Assembly (NCBI GenBank): GCA_049451635.1 | Contig: JBMTVT010000021.1 | Span: 1-34,228, forward strand | Source of the DNA: JBMTVT01 sp049451635 | GTDB lineage: Bacteria > Bacteroidota > Bacteroidia > Flavobacteriales > Flavobacteriaceae | Length of the DNA stretch: 34,228 bases | Reading direction: 5' to 3' | Shown: positions 24,358-32,325 of the stretch, in pieces | How the letters are laid out: every line of letters starts with the position of its first letter | How positions within the stretch are numbered: the first letter of the stretch is position 1 | Translations under genes and position numbers: made by a program | Notes under the pieces: generated by a model | Told to the model about the DNA's origin: nothing | The model's database searches: none | What the model saw: only the letters and a program-made list of their open reading frames with translations

Positions 24358-25977
24358 ATGAAAAAACTAATCTTTATAATTGGTTTTATTTGTTTACAAA
24401 CCAATCTATTTGCCCAACAAGATGCTAGGGTTTATCTAATAGATAAGCAAAACGTAGCCTCATCTATTTCAAATCCAATTTCAATACTTACCCAAAAAGC
24501 AATAAACAGAAAAAACGCCCATAATGTAACTATTGATGTTAGAGATGTTCCTGTAAACGAAAACTATATTACCCAGCTTAAGAATGCTGCTGGAATTACC
24601 GTTATGGCAAAGTCTAAATGGTTCAATGCAGTTCATGTTAGGGGTAGTCAAGTAGATATTGAAGCGCTCTCGAGTTTAAGTTTTGTGGCTTCTATAGATT
24701 TTGCTGACAAAAGTTTGAATACCAATAAACGTATCAATAAACAGAAAGCAAAATCCAAATTCGAAAGTGTTTCAACAGTATTCAATTATGGTAACGCCTT
24801 AAATCAAATAACCATGTTTAATGGCGATAAATTGCATTTAGCAAATTATACAGGAAATGGTATGACCGTGGCAGTTTTGGATGCAGGTTTTCCTAATGTG
24901 GATAATATGACTTCTTTTGAAAGGTTACGAAATGCCAATAATTTATTAGGGAACTATGATTTTGTTAATAGGGATGTTGATGTTTATACCAATACAACCA
25001 GTAACCACGGCACCTTGGTTTTAAGTAATTTGGCTGGATATATTGAAAACCAATTTGTTGGTACTGCACCAGATGCATCCTATTATCTATTTATTACAGA
25101 AGATGCACCAAATGAAAATCCTGTTGAGGAAAGTTATTGGGTTGAAGCTGCAGAACGGGCAGATAGTTTGGGAGTAGATGTTATTAATACGTCTTTAGGT
25201 TATACCACCTTTGATAATCCTAATTACAACTATACAACTACTGATATGAATGGGAATACAACTTTTATTACCAAAGGAGCCAATATAGCTTTTGAAAAAG
25301 GTATGTTGTTGGTTAATTCTGCAGGAAATTCCGGGAATGAAAGTTGGCAGATTGTTGGAGCGCCAGCTGACGCACCAGGTGTATTTAGTGTTGGTGCCGT
25401 TAATGCTACTGGAGATTATGTTTTTTTTAGCTCAAAGGGCAATGCCACACAACCCTCTCACAAACCAGATGCAGTTGCTCAAGGGTTGGCAAGTTATGTA
25501 ATTACAGAAAATGATGCCATAGCAACAGCAAATGGAACATCTTTTAGCTCGCCTATTTTAGCGGGCGGCATTGTTTGTTTGTGGCAAGCTTTACCTGGTA
25601 AAACCAATGCCGAAATTATGCAATTGGTAAGGGAATCTTCCTCAAAATATTCAACACCAGATTATTTATTGGGTTATGGCATCCCTAATTTAGAAACTGC
25701 CTTGAATTTGAGTTTATCTTCAAGTTCTAACCAATATGTGAATGAAAAAATTTTGTTATTTCCAAATCCCGTTAAAGATAGAATATTTATAAAATTGCCA
25801 ACAGAACATGATATGGGTACTTTATATATTTTTGATTTATTGGGAAAAAGAGTTGGGTCTCAACTTGTTTCAAACACTAAGAGTGAAGTTGATGTAGCAA
25901 TGCTTTCAAAAGGTATGTACATAGCAAAAATTATTTACCAAGGCGGTAATAAATCTTTTAAAATTATAAAAGAATAG
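24358..25977 (+). CDS. Subtilisin-like (S8) serine protease exported by the type IX system
   Basis: This is a 539-residue secreted protease. It has a signal peptide (MKKLIFIIGFICLQTNLFAQ) and an N-terminal propeptide-like region to about residue 135. The S8 domain has the triad Asp175 (VAVLDAGFP), His217 (SNHGTLVL) and Ser395 (NGTSFSSPILAGG), plus the oxyanion Asn in NSAGNSG (Asn324). The last 75 or so residues form a Por/type A sorting domain (ILLFPNPVKDRIFIKLP, then LYIFDLLGKRV, then LSKGMYIAKI, ending SFKIIKE). This directs it across the outer membrane by the T9SS, after which the tail is usually cleaved. Its stop TAG overlaps the GTG start of the next gene. Substrate is unknown. Confidence 0.95.
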   Translation: MKKLIFIIGFICLQTNLFAQQDARVYLIDKQNVASSISNPISILTQKAINRKNAHNVTIDVRDVPVNENYITQLKNAAGITVMAKSKWFNAVHVRGSQVDIEALSSLSFVASIDFADKSLNTNKRINKQKAKSKFESVSTVFNYGNALNQITMFNGDKLHLANYTGNGMTVAVLDAGFPNVDNMTSFERLRNANNLLGNYDFVNRDVDVYTNTTSNHGTLVLSNLAGYIENQFVGTAPDASYYLFITEDAPNENPVEESYWVEAAERADSLGVDVINTSLGYTTFDNPNYNYTTTDMNGNTTFITKGANIAFEKGMLLVNSAGNSGNESWQIVGAPADAPGVFSVGAVNATGDYVFFSSKGNATQPSHKPDAVAQGLASYVITENDAIATANGTSFSSPILAGGIVCLWQALPGKTNAEIMQLVRESSSKYSTPDYLLGYGIPNLETALNLSLSSSSNQYVNEKILLFPNPVKDRIFIKLPTEHDMGTLYIFDLLGKRVGSQLVSNTKSEVDVAMLSKGMYIAKIIYQGGNKSFKIIKE

Positions 25978-26918
25978 TGAATAATAGAATCACCAAATTA
26001 TTTAGCATTCAATATCCAATTATACAAGCGGGTATGGTTTGGTGCAGTGGTTGGAGGCTAGCATCAGCAGCTAGCAATTCAGGAATTTTGGGCTTGATAG
26101 GGGCAGGCTCCATGTACCCTGAAGTTTTACGTGAGCACATTCAAAAATGTAAAAAAGCTACAGACAAGCCTTTTGGAGTAAATGTACCGATGTTATATCC
26201 AAACATTAAGGAGATTATGGATATTATAGTAAGTGAAGGGGTTAAAATTGTTTTCACATCAGCGGGAAATCCTAAAACATGGACCCCATGGTTAAAAGAA
26301 CGTGGCATTACTGTGGTTCATGTTGTAAGCAGTGTTAAGTTTGCACTTAAGGCCCAAGAAGCTGGTGTTGACGCCATTGTTGCTGAAGGTTTTGAAGCTG
26401 GAGGACATAACGGTAGGGATGAAACAACAACTTTGGCACTTATTCCTATGGTAAAAGAAGAAATTCATATTCCATTGATTGCGGCTGGTGGCATTGCCAC
26501 AGGAAAAGCCATGTTGGCAACTATGGTTTTAGGTGCTGATGGCGTTCAAATTGGTAGCAGATTTGTAGCTAGTGAAGAAAGCAGCGCGAATGAAGCTTTT
26601 AAACAAGTTATTGTTGATGCTAAAGAAGGAGACACGCAATTAACTTTAAAAGAATTAGCACCGGTAAGACTCATTAAAAATAAATTTTTTGATCAAGTTC
26701 AAGAGCTATATAAAACATCACCTACTGTAGAGGAGTTGAAAGCTCTTTTAGGTAGGGCTAGAGCCAAAAAAGGCATGTTTGAAGGCGATTTAGACGAGGG
26801 TGAATTAGAAATAGGACAAATATCTGGGTTAATTCATGACATTAAACCAGTTCCTCAAATTGTTGAAGATATTATCACTGAGTTTAACTTGGCTAAAAAG
26901 CATGCAATAGGGCTATAA
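25977..26918 (+). CDS. Nitronate monooxygenase-like FMN enzyme (NPD/FabK family)
   Basis: This 313-residue TIM-barrel flavoprotein belongs to the 2-nitropropane dioxygenase/nitronate monooxygenase family, which also contains the enoyl-ACP reductase FabK. Motifs are the N-terminal YPIIQAGMVWCSGWRLASAA, KPFGVNVPML, VFTSAGNP, the phosphate-loop region AIVAEGFEAGGHNGRDETTT, LIAAGGIATGKAMLA and LGADGVQIGSRFVASEESSA. The FMN-binding Gly-rich stretches are intact. Members oxidise alkyl nitronates such as propionate-3-nitronate; many flavobacterial copies have no proven substrate. It starts with GTG, sharing its G with the protease stop codon (TAGTG), so translation is probably coupled, although the two functions have no obvious link. 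Confidence 0.85.
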   Translation: MNNRITKLFSIQYPIIQAGMVWCSGWRLASAASNSGILGLIGAGSMYPEVLREHIQKCKKATDKPFGVNVPMLYPNIKEIMDIIVSEGVKIVFTSAGNPKTWTPWLKERGITVVHVVSSVKFALKAQEAGVDAIVAEGFEAGGHNGRDETTTLALIPMVKEEIHIPLIAAGGIATGKAMLATMVLGADGVQIGSRFVASEESSANEAFKQVIVDAKEGDTQLTLKELAPVRLIKNKFFDQVQELYKTSPTVEELKALLGRARAKKGMFEGDLDEGELEIGQISGLIHDIKPVPQIVEDIITEFNLAKKHAIGL

Positions 26919-27016
26919 TTTTTTTTTAATAACGAAACTTAAGCTCAGATGTTTTAATCCCTTTAAAATAAATAATGCTAAAGTTTTCAAATTTGCTATA
27001 ATGTCTTAAAAAGAGA

Positions 27017-27075
27017 ATATTACTTATTTTAAGTAATATGAATTTAATAAAAATCATCTTAACATTTGTTAAGAT
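27017..27075. repeat. Two perfect inverted repeats between the NMO-like and MATE genes
   Basis: ATATTACTTA-TTT-TAAGTAATAT (27017-27039) is a perfect 10-bp inverted repeat. ATCTTAAC-ATTT-GTTAAGAT (27056-27075) is a perfect 8-bp one. Neither is followed by a T-run, so they look less like terminators than operators or RNA structures. They lie 60-120 bases upstream of the MATE promoter. The remainder of this 250-base gap contains no ORF. Confidence 0.6.
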
Positions 27076-27134
27076 TCTTTCAGAATTATCAACATTTATC
27101 ATTTTTTAAGATATTTATAAAAACTACCTTAAAA

Positions 27135-27166
27135 TTGTTATTAAATACGACTAAAGCTTACTTTTG
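27135..27166 (+). promoter_or_regulatory. Promoter of the MATE transporter gene
   Basis: TTG at 27135-27137 and TACTTTTG at 27159-27166 are separated by 21 bases and fit the Bacteroidota consensus in both elements. The ATG follows only four bases after the -7 box, so the transcript should begin at or beside the start codon. Confidence 0.55.
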
Positions 27167-27170
27167 TTGA

Positions 27171-28550
27171 ATGCATTTAAGACGCTACACAAAAGAATTT
27201 AAATACAATTGGCAACTTGCTGCTCCAGTAATGTTGGGTATGTTAGGGCATACCTTTGTTAGTTTTATTGATAATATCATGGTGGGACAATTGGGAACTG
27301 CTGAGCTTGCAGCAGTTTCGCTAGGTAACAGTTTTATGTTTATTGCCATGTCTTTGGGTATAGGGTTTTCAACAGCTATTACACCATTGATAGCTGAAGC
27401 CGATGCCGCCAAAGATTTTGTAAAAGGCAAATCGTCATTTAAACATGGATTGTTTTTATGTACCGTTTTAGGGATTTTGCTTTTTTTAATGGTATTTTTT
27501 TCAAAGCCATTAATGTATTTGATGAAACAACCCGTTGAGGTTGTAGAACTGGCCATTCCTTATTTAGATTTAGTTGCGTTTTCGCTTATACCACTAATTA
27601 TTTTTCAAGGCTTTAAGCAGTTTAGCGATGGTTTGTCTATGACGCGCTATCCAATGTACGCCACACTTTTGGCCAATATTGTAAACGTAGTTTTAAACTA
27701 TCTGTTAATTTTCGGGAAATTTGGTTTCCCTGAATTGGGTATTGTAGGCGCTGCTTATGGCACGCTTGCATCACGAATTATAATGGTTTGGTATTTGTGG
27801 TTTTTGTTAAAAGGAAAAGAAAATTCTAAAGCATTTGTTATCAATATCAAGTTTTTTGTACTCGATAAATTAATGATTAGAAAGCTTATTAATTTAGGAG
27901 CTCCCAGTGCTATGCAAATGTTTTTTGAAGTTGCCATATTTACCGCTGCCATCTGGTTAAGTGGATTATTGGGAAAAAATCCCCAAGCAGCAAACCAAAT
28001 AGCCTTAAATTTATCATCTATGACATTTATGGTAGCTATGGGATTAAGTGTAGCATCAATGATACGTGTGGGTAATCAAAAAGGACTGCACCAATATTTA
28101 GAGCTGAGAAGGGTAGCATTTTCGTTGTTTTTAATGGGACTAGTGTTTGCCATTATCTTTGGATTGATGTTTTTAATTGGGCATCAATTTTTCCCAAAAC
28201 TGTATGTAGATTTTAATGATGTTGTAAATTTTAGTGATAATTCTGAAGTTGTTAAAATAGCTTCACAATTATTAATAGCTTCAGCAATATTTCAAATTAG
28301 TGATAGTTTACAGGTCATTATTTTAGGTGCATTGCGTGGTTTACAGGATGTTAAAATACCTACCATAATTACATTTATATCCTATTGGTTGGTTGGGTTT
28401 CCTGTTAGTTGGTTTTTAGGTAAAGAAAATACCTACGGTAGTTTTGGTATTTGGCTAGGGTTATTGTCAGGGTTAACAACAGCAGCTATTTTATTGTATA
28501 TTAGGTTTAACTATTTAACTAAAAAGTTAATTTTATCAAATAATAAATAA
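27171..28550 (+). CDS. MATE family multidrug/sodium antiporter (NorM-like)
   Basis: This 459-residue inner-membrane protein has about 12 hydrophobic segments in two similar halves, the MATE architecture of cation-driven exporters of drugs or metabolites. The N terminus holds APVMLGMLGHTFVSFIDNIM and VGQLGTAELAAVSLGNSFMF, the family signature. Other landmarks are IGFSTAITPLIAEADA, FKQFSDGLSMTRYPMYATLL, the second-half opening LGAPSAMQMFFEVAIFTAAI and LGALRGLQDVKIPTI. Substrates cannot be predicted. The start lies four bases behind a -7 box; a downstream Met at codon 22 would remove half of the first membrane helix, so I keep this start and suggest a leaderless mRNA. Six bases separate it from the next small gene. 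Confidence 0.95.
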   Translation: MHLRRYTKEFKYNWQLAAPVMLGMLGHTFVSFIDNIMVGQLGTAELAAVSLGNSFMFIAMSLGIGFSTAITPLIAEADAAKDFVKGKSSFKHGLFLCTVLGILLFLMVFFSKPLMYLMKQPVEVVELAIPYLDLVAFSLIPLIIFQGFKQFSDGLSMTRYPMYATLLANIVNVVLNYLLIFGKFGFPELGIVGAAYGTLASRIIMVWYLWFLLKGKENSKAFVINIKFFVLDKLMIRKLINLGAPSAMQMFFEVAIFTAAIWLSGLLGKNPQAANQIALNLSSMTFMVAMGLSVASMIRVGNQKGLHQYLELRRVAFSLFLMGLVFAIIFGLMFLIGHQFFPKLYVDFNDVVNFSDNSEVVKIASQLLIASAIFQISDSLQVIILGALRGLQDVKIPTIITFISYWLVGFPVSWFLGKENTYGSFGIWLGLLSGLTTAAILLYIRFNYLTKKLILSNNK

Positions 28551-28556
28551 TAATTA

Positions 28557-28784
28557 ATGACACTTCCAAAATTTATATTAGGTGATAACTCCGATTTTCC
28601 AAATGCCATTTTTGTAATCCATACCGAGTTTCCAAGGTTTATAATCAATCTTGAAAATGATGAGGTCGAGTGGTTTGAGGATTTTGATGATGAAGACCAA
28701 AAAGAACTTCAAACCGAAACAGAAAACGCTATAAAGCTGGCAACAGAATTTTATGATGCTGAAATAGCAAAATATGAGGATTAG
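28557..28784 (+). CDS. Small acidic conserved-looking hypothetical protein
   Basis: This 75-residue protein reads MTLPKFILGDNSDFPNAIFV, then IHTEFPRFIINLENDEVEWF, then a very acidic helix-rich second half (EDFDDEDQKELQTETENAIK). It has no signal peptide or membrane segment and is strongly acidic. From memory it resembles short uncharacterised proteins common in Flavobacteriaceae, but I cannot name a domain. It is six bases after the MATE gene and 12 bases before the PAP2 gene, in one direction, so all three are probably co-transcribed. Codon use matches its neighbours. Confidence 0.75.
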   Translation: MTLPKFILGDNSDFPNAIFVIHTEFPRFIINLENDEVEWFEDFDDEDQKELQTETENAIKLATEFYDAEIAKYED

Positions 28785-28796
28785 AATTGATATTGG

Positions 28797-29366
28797 ATGA
28801 TTGAAAAACTGTTACAATACGATAGCGAGTTATTTTTATATTTAAATAATTTAGGATCAGAAACATGGGATGGTTTGTGGTTAATAATAACCAATAAGCT
28901 TTATTTTGGAAGTTTTCTGGGAGCGCTTCTATTTTACTTATTCTACAAAAAATTTGGTTGGAAAGCATTGTTAATTTTAATATTAGTTGTTGCTTTAATG
29001 ATTACGTTTACAGATCAAGTTACTAATATTTTTAAACGAAGTTTTGCCAGACCAAGACCTTGTGGTGAAGCCAATTTGGTTGAACACATTCGTTTTATAG
29101 CAGTACGTTGTGGAAAATACGGTTTCTTTTCTGGCCATGCTTCAAACTCAATGGCTGTAGCCATTTTTGGCGGTTTGCTGCTGAGACCTTTCTATAAAAA
29201 GTTAATCTATGTGTTATTTTTAATAAGCTTAGTGGTTGCTTACAGCAGAATTTATATTGGTGTTCATTACCCTTTGGACATTGTTTGTGGACTTACCTAT
29301 GGAGCATTATCCGGATTTATGTTTTATAAATTAGCTAAATATTTAACTAAAAGATATATAGGTTAA
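28797..29366 (+). CDS. PAP2 family membrane lipid phosphatase
   Basis: This 189-residue membrane protein carries all three motifs of the PAP2/phosphatidic-acid phosphatase superfamily. C1 is KRSFARPRP (residues 80-88), C2 is SGHAS with the catalytic His114, and C3 is SRIYIGVHYPLD (Arg151, His157, Asp161). Five or six transmembrane helices are visible. Members dephosphorylate phosphatidic acid, phosphatidylglycerophosphate or undecaprenyl diphosphate at the outer face of the inner membrane; the sequence does not tell which. It ends two bases from the end of the convergent diacylglycerol kinase gene, which catalyses the opposite direction of the PA/DAG interconversion. Confidence 0.93.
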   Translation: MIEKLLQYDSELFLYLNNLGSETWDGLWLIITNKLYFGSFLGALLFYLFYKKFGWKALLILILVVALMITFTDQVTNIFKRSFARPRPCGEANLVEHIRFIAVRCGKYGFFSGHASNSMAVAIFGGLLLRPFYKKLIYVLFLISLVVAYSRIYIGVHYPLDIVCGLTYGALSGFMFYKLAKYLTKRYIG

Positions 29367-29368
29367 TT

Positions 29369-30256
29369 TTAGCTTGCTATAACATACAACGATTTTTCTA
29401 GTACAGATAAGTTGATTATTTTGTCCGGAATGTCAAGAATTTCACCATCAATTTGAGTATTTAAAACTTGCTCTTTATTTTGATGAATTTTAATGTTGTT
29501 TGATTGAAAGTTTTTTACCTCTTTTAATAAATGATGCTTTTTAAAAAGCATCAAAATACTGAAAGCCAATATTTTTATAACACTAAGTTTAGAAACAATT
29601 AAAACATCCAATAAACCATCTTGTAAAGAAGCTCTGGGGGTTAAACTCACATGATATCCAAGCTCATTGGAATTTGAAACAAAAATGATTAATGGATTGG
29701 TACAAACTTTTTCTCCATTTATTTCAACTTCAATGTTATTATCGTTATGGTTAATTTCTTTTAGCGACATTAATGAAGCTTTAACGTAACCCAATAATTT
29801 TCGTGTTTTAGAAAGCTCATAATTCTTTATAACATTGGCGCTAAAACCTAAACCACTGTTACTAAAAAAATAATTGTTGTTAAGGCAACCAATGTCTATT
29901 TTTTTAAGTGGCTGATTTTTTATAAGCTGTAATGATTTATGTAACTGTTTAGGGATTTTTAAATTTGATGCCAACCCATTACCAGAACCAATAGGTATAA
30001 TACCCAATGTGATTTTAGTATTCACTAAGCATGAAGCAACTTCATTTATCGTGCCATCGCCGCCACAGGCAACAATAATGTCGGGATTCTCAAAAATAGA
30101 TTCTTTGGTTAATATTATGGCGTGTTTTTTATGTGATGTTTCTTTAACAACTATATGGTAGTTTTCTTTTTCAAAATATTGATGCAGCACATCTAAATTG
30201 ATATGGTTATTGCCATTTCCGGCAATTGGGTTTATAATAAAGTGAATATTTTTCAA
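29369..30256 (-). CDS. Diacylglycerol/lipid kinase (DagK/YegS family)
   Basis: This 295-residue cytoplasmic or peripheral membrane enzyme is of the DAGK catalytic family, which phosphorylates diacylglycerol or other lipid alcohols with ATP. The nucleotide site is IIVACGGDGTINEVAS (GGDGT at residues 65-69), followed by LGIIPIGSGNGLA (GSGNG at 90-94). The C-terminal beta-sandwich has TPRASLQDGLLDVLIV, with the Asp of the DGLLD metal motif, and ends in TQIDGEIL. The start is TTG at 30254-30256, overlapping the TGA stop of the upstream LtaS-like gene (TTGA), which implies translational coupling. MKNIHFIINPIAGNG is the normal N terminus, so this unusual start is well supported. Confidence 0.92.
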   Translation of the reverse strand: MKNIHFIINPIAGNGNNHINLDVLHQYFEKENYHIVVKETSHKKHAIILTKESIFENPDIIVACGGDGTINEVASCLVNTKITLGIIPIGSGNGLASNLKIPKQLHKSLQLIKNQPLKKIDIGCLNNNYFFSNSGLGFSANVIKNYELSKTRKLLGYVKASLMSLKEINHNDNNIEVEINGEKVCTNPLIIFVSNSNELGYHVSLTPRASLQDGLLDVLIVSKLSVIKILAFSILMLFKKHHLLKEVKNFQSNNIKIHQNKEQVLNTQIDGEILDIPDKIINLSVLEKSLYVIAS

Positions 30257-32232
30257 AGTGTATCCTTAATTTTTAAACCATCATTTCTGTATAAATAATC
30301 TGCTACTTGATAATAAGAAATCGTTTCATTTAAAAAACTGTCATCAACAGGAAGTTCTGTCAAACTATTGTTTGAGTTATCCCATTCATAGAAATTTGAT
30401 TGATGCTGGTCACCAAGTACCATTAGTTTATTCTCTTTTAACAACCCAAGTTTTCTATAATTTCCGATTAATGCGCGCTCATCTTCTTTTTGCATTTGCA
30501 GAATGTTTTGGCCAAATAAATTAGAGTTATAATCCCAATTCAGGATACTAAAAAGAGTAGGAAAGACATCAATTTGGGAGCATAGTTTATCTACTTTTTG
30601 AGGAGATACATTTTTTGTGTTAAAGATAAGGGCAGGGATATGATAATTTTCAACATCTAAACTCCAACGTCCTGCACTACTAGCACAATGATCAGACATG
30701 ATAACAAAAACTGTGTTTTCAAACCAGGGTTTGGTTTTTGCTTGCTTTAAAAATTCGCCAATGGCATAATCGGTATATTTTACAGCGCCATTTCGTCCAG
30801 TTCCTGATGGAATATCTATTTTACCTTCAGGGTATGTGTATGGTCTGTGGTTTGAGGTCGTCATTATAAAATCGAAAAAAGGTTGTCCGCTTTCGTAAGT
30901 TTTATCAGCTTCACTTAAAACTTTATTGTAAATGTCTTCATCGCAAATACCCCATGCATTTTCAAAAGTTACTTCACTATCATCAATATTTGTTCGCTTA
31001 GTTTTTATGTTGGAGTCTAGTAAAAACCCTCTTCCTCTATCAACTATATTAAAGCCATTCCCTCCAAAGAAACTATTCATATTATCAAAATAGCCATCAC
31101 CACCATAAAAAAAGTTTCTCTCATAGCCTTTATCTTCAAACACTTCTCCAATAGTAAAAAGGTCTAAATTATTACCCCGTTTTACAATACTTCTCCCAGG
31201 AGTTGGTGGTATTGAAAGCGTAATAGCCTCCATGCCTCTTACAGTTCTTGTACCTGTGGCATATAAATTACTGAAGAATATACCTTTTTGTACTAATGAA
31301 TCCAGTGTTGGCGTTATATTTAATTCACTGCCCAAGGCATTTAAATATTTGCCGCTTAAACTTTCAATACATATAAAAATAATATTTGGATTTTCTTGGG
31401 TTTCTTTAGAATCTAAAGCAGAAATGTGCCTGTAAATAGACTCAGGGTTTGGCAAAGAAATACTGGTTTTATTTCCCATACACTTTTTAACAATATTGAA
31501 AGCAACATCATCATTTATTGTTTTGTAAAAATCTTTATAGGGCAATTCATTATTTCTAAATGCAGCGAAAAAAGAGTAAATACCCGTTTTTGAAATTTCA
31601 TTATTATACCGATTATCAAATTGTTCTGCATGTTCATTTTTAATAAAAAGACCAAAAATTATAGCTATTAATGTTATAAAAACTGAAGTTGTAATTTTAC
31701 TTTTAAATGGATCATCGTTACTAAACGTATGTTTAAAAGCAGATGTTTTTTTTGTAACATAAATAACTAATATCAATAATAGAATGATTCCACTAAGAAG
31801 GAATGGAATAGGGTAGGATTCGTTTATGTTTTTTACAACTTCATAGGTGTAAACCAAATAATCTACCGCTATAAAATTGAAGCGTCTTTGGAATTCTTCC
31901 CAAAACGTAATTTCAGCAAAAAAAGAAAATATAAAAATAATGACTCCTAATGAAAAGCCAATGTAAGTAATTGCTTTATCTAATATAGAACCATAAAGTT
32001 TTATAGGAACAATTGATAAGTAAACAATGTATGGAATTGCAAAAAAGGAAACTGTACCAATATCAAATAAAAAACCTATGATGAAAGTGTTTGCTAATTT
32101 AAAAAATGAAGTATCTACCTCATTAAAATTCCAAATTAAAAAGGCAATACGAACTAATAATGAGACAGAAATAAAAAAAATGGTATATGCTTTTAAAAGC
32201 GTAAATCGTTTTGGGAAAAGTTTAAAAGGCAT
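30253..32232 (-). CDS. LtaS/MdoB-like membrane phosphoglycerol or phosphoethanolamine transferase (sulfatase fold)
   Basis: This 659-residue protein has five N-terminal transmembrane helices (to about residue 200) and a large periplasmic sulfatase-fold domain from about residue 280. Motifs match lipoteichoic-acid-synthase-type enzymes: metal Glu in IFICIESLSG (Glu290), the nucleophilic Thr in ATGTRTVRGMEA (Thr330), His462 in MTTSNHRPY, and the Asp-His pair in VIMSDHCASSAGR (Asp514, His515). Such enzymes move glycerol phosphate or phosphoethanolamine from phospholipid head groups to a glycan or lipid acceptor and release diacylglycerol. The gene overlaps dagK by four bases in one operon, which fits recycling of that diacylglycerol. 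The real acceptor in this Gram-negative cell is unknown. Confidence 0.88.
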   Translation of the reverse strand: MPFKLFPKRFTLLKAYTIFFISVSLLVRIAFLIWNFNEVDTSFFKLANTFIIGFLFDIGTVSFFAIPYIVYLSIVPIKLYGSILDKAITYIGFSLGVIIFIFSFFAEITFWEEFQRRFNFIAVDYLVYTYEVVKNINESYPIPFLLSGIILLLILVIYVTKKTSAFKHTFSNDDPFKSKITTSVFITLIAIIFGLFIKNEHAEQFDNRYNNEISKTGIYSFFAAFRNNELPYKDFYKTINDDVAFNIVKKCMGNKTSISLPNPESIYRHISALDSKETQENPNIIFICIESLSGKYLNALGSELNITPTLDSLVQKGIFFSNLYATGTRTVRGMEAITLSIPPTPGRSIVKRGNNLDLFTIGEVFEDKGYERNFFYGGDGYFDNMNSFFGGNGFNIVDRGRGFLLDSNIKTKRTNIDDSEVTFENAWGICDEDIYNKVLSEADKTYESGQPFFDFIMTTSNHRPYTYPEGKIDIPSGTGRNGAVKYTDYAIGEFLKQAKTKPWFENTVFVIMSDHCASSAGRWSLDVENYHIPALIFNTKNVSPQKVDKLCSQIDVFPTLFSILNWDYNSNLFGQNILQMQKEDERALIGNYRKLGLLKENKLMVLGDQHQSNFYEWDNSNNSLTELPVDDSFLNETISYYQVADYLYRNDGLKIKDTL

Positions 32233-32325
32233 TGAAAAAACTTAAATAGGTTTAAGCTATCAAAGGTCTTTTAAATTTGAACATTAATATAATTTAATAA
32301 GTGCCGAATGATTATTTTGAACCTT

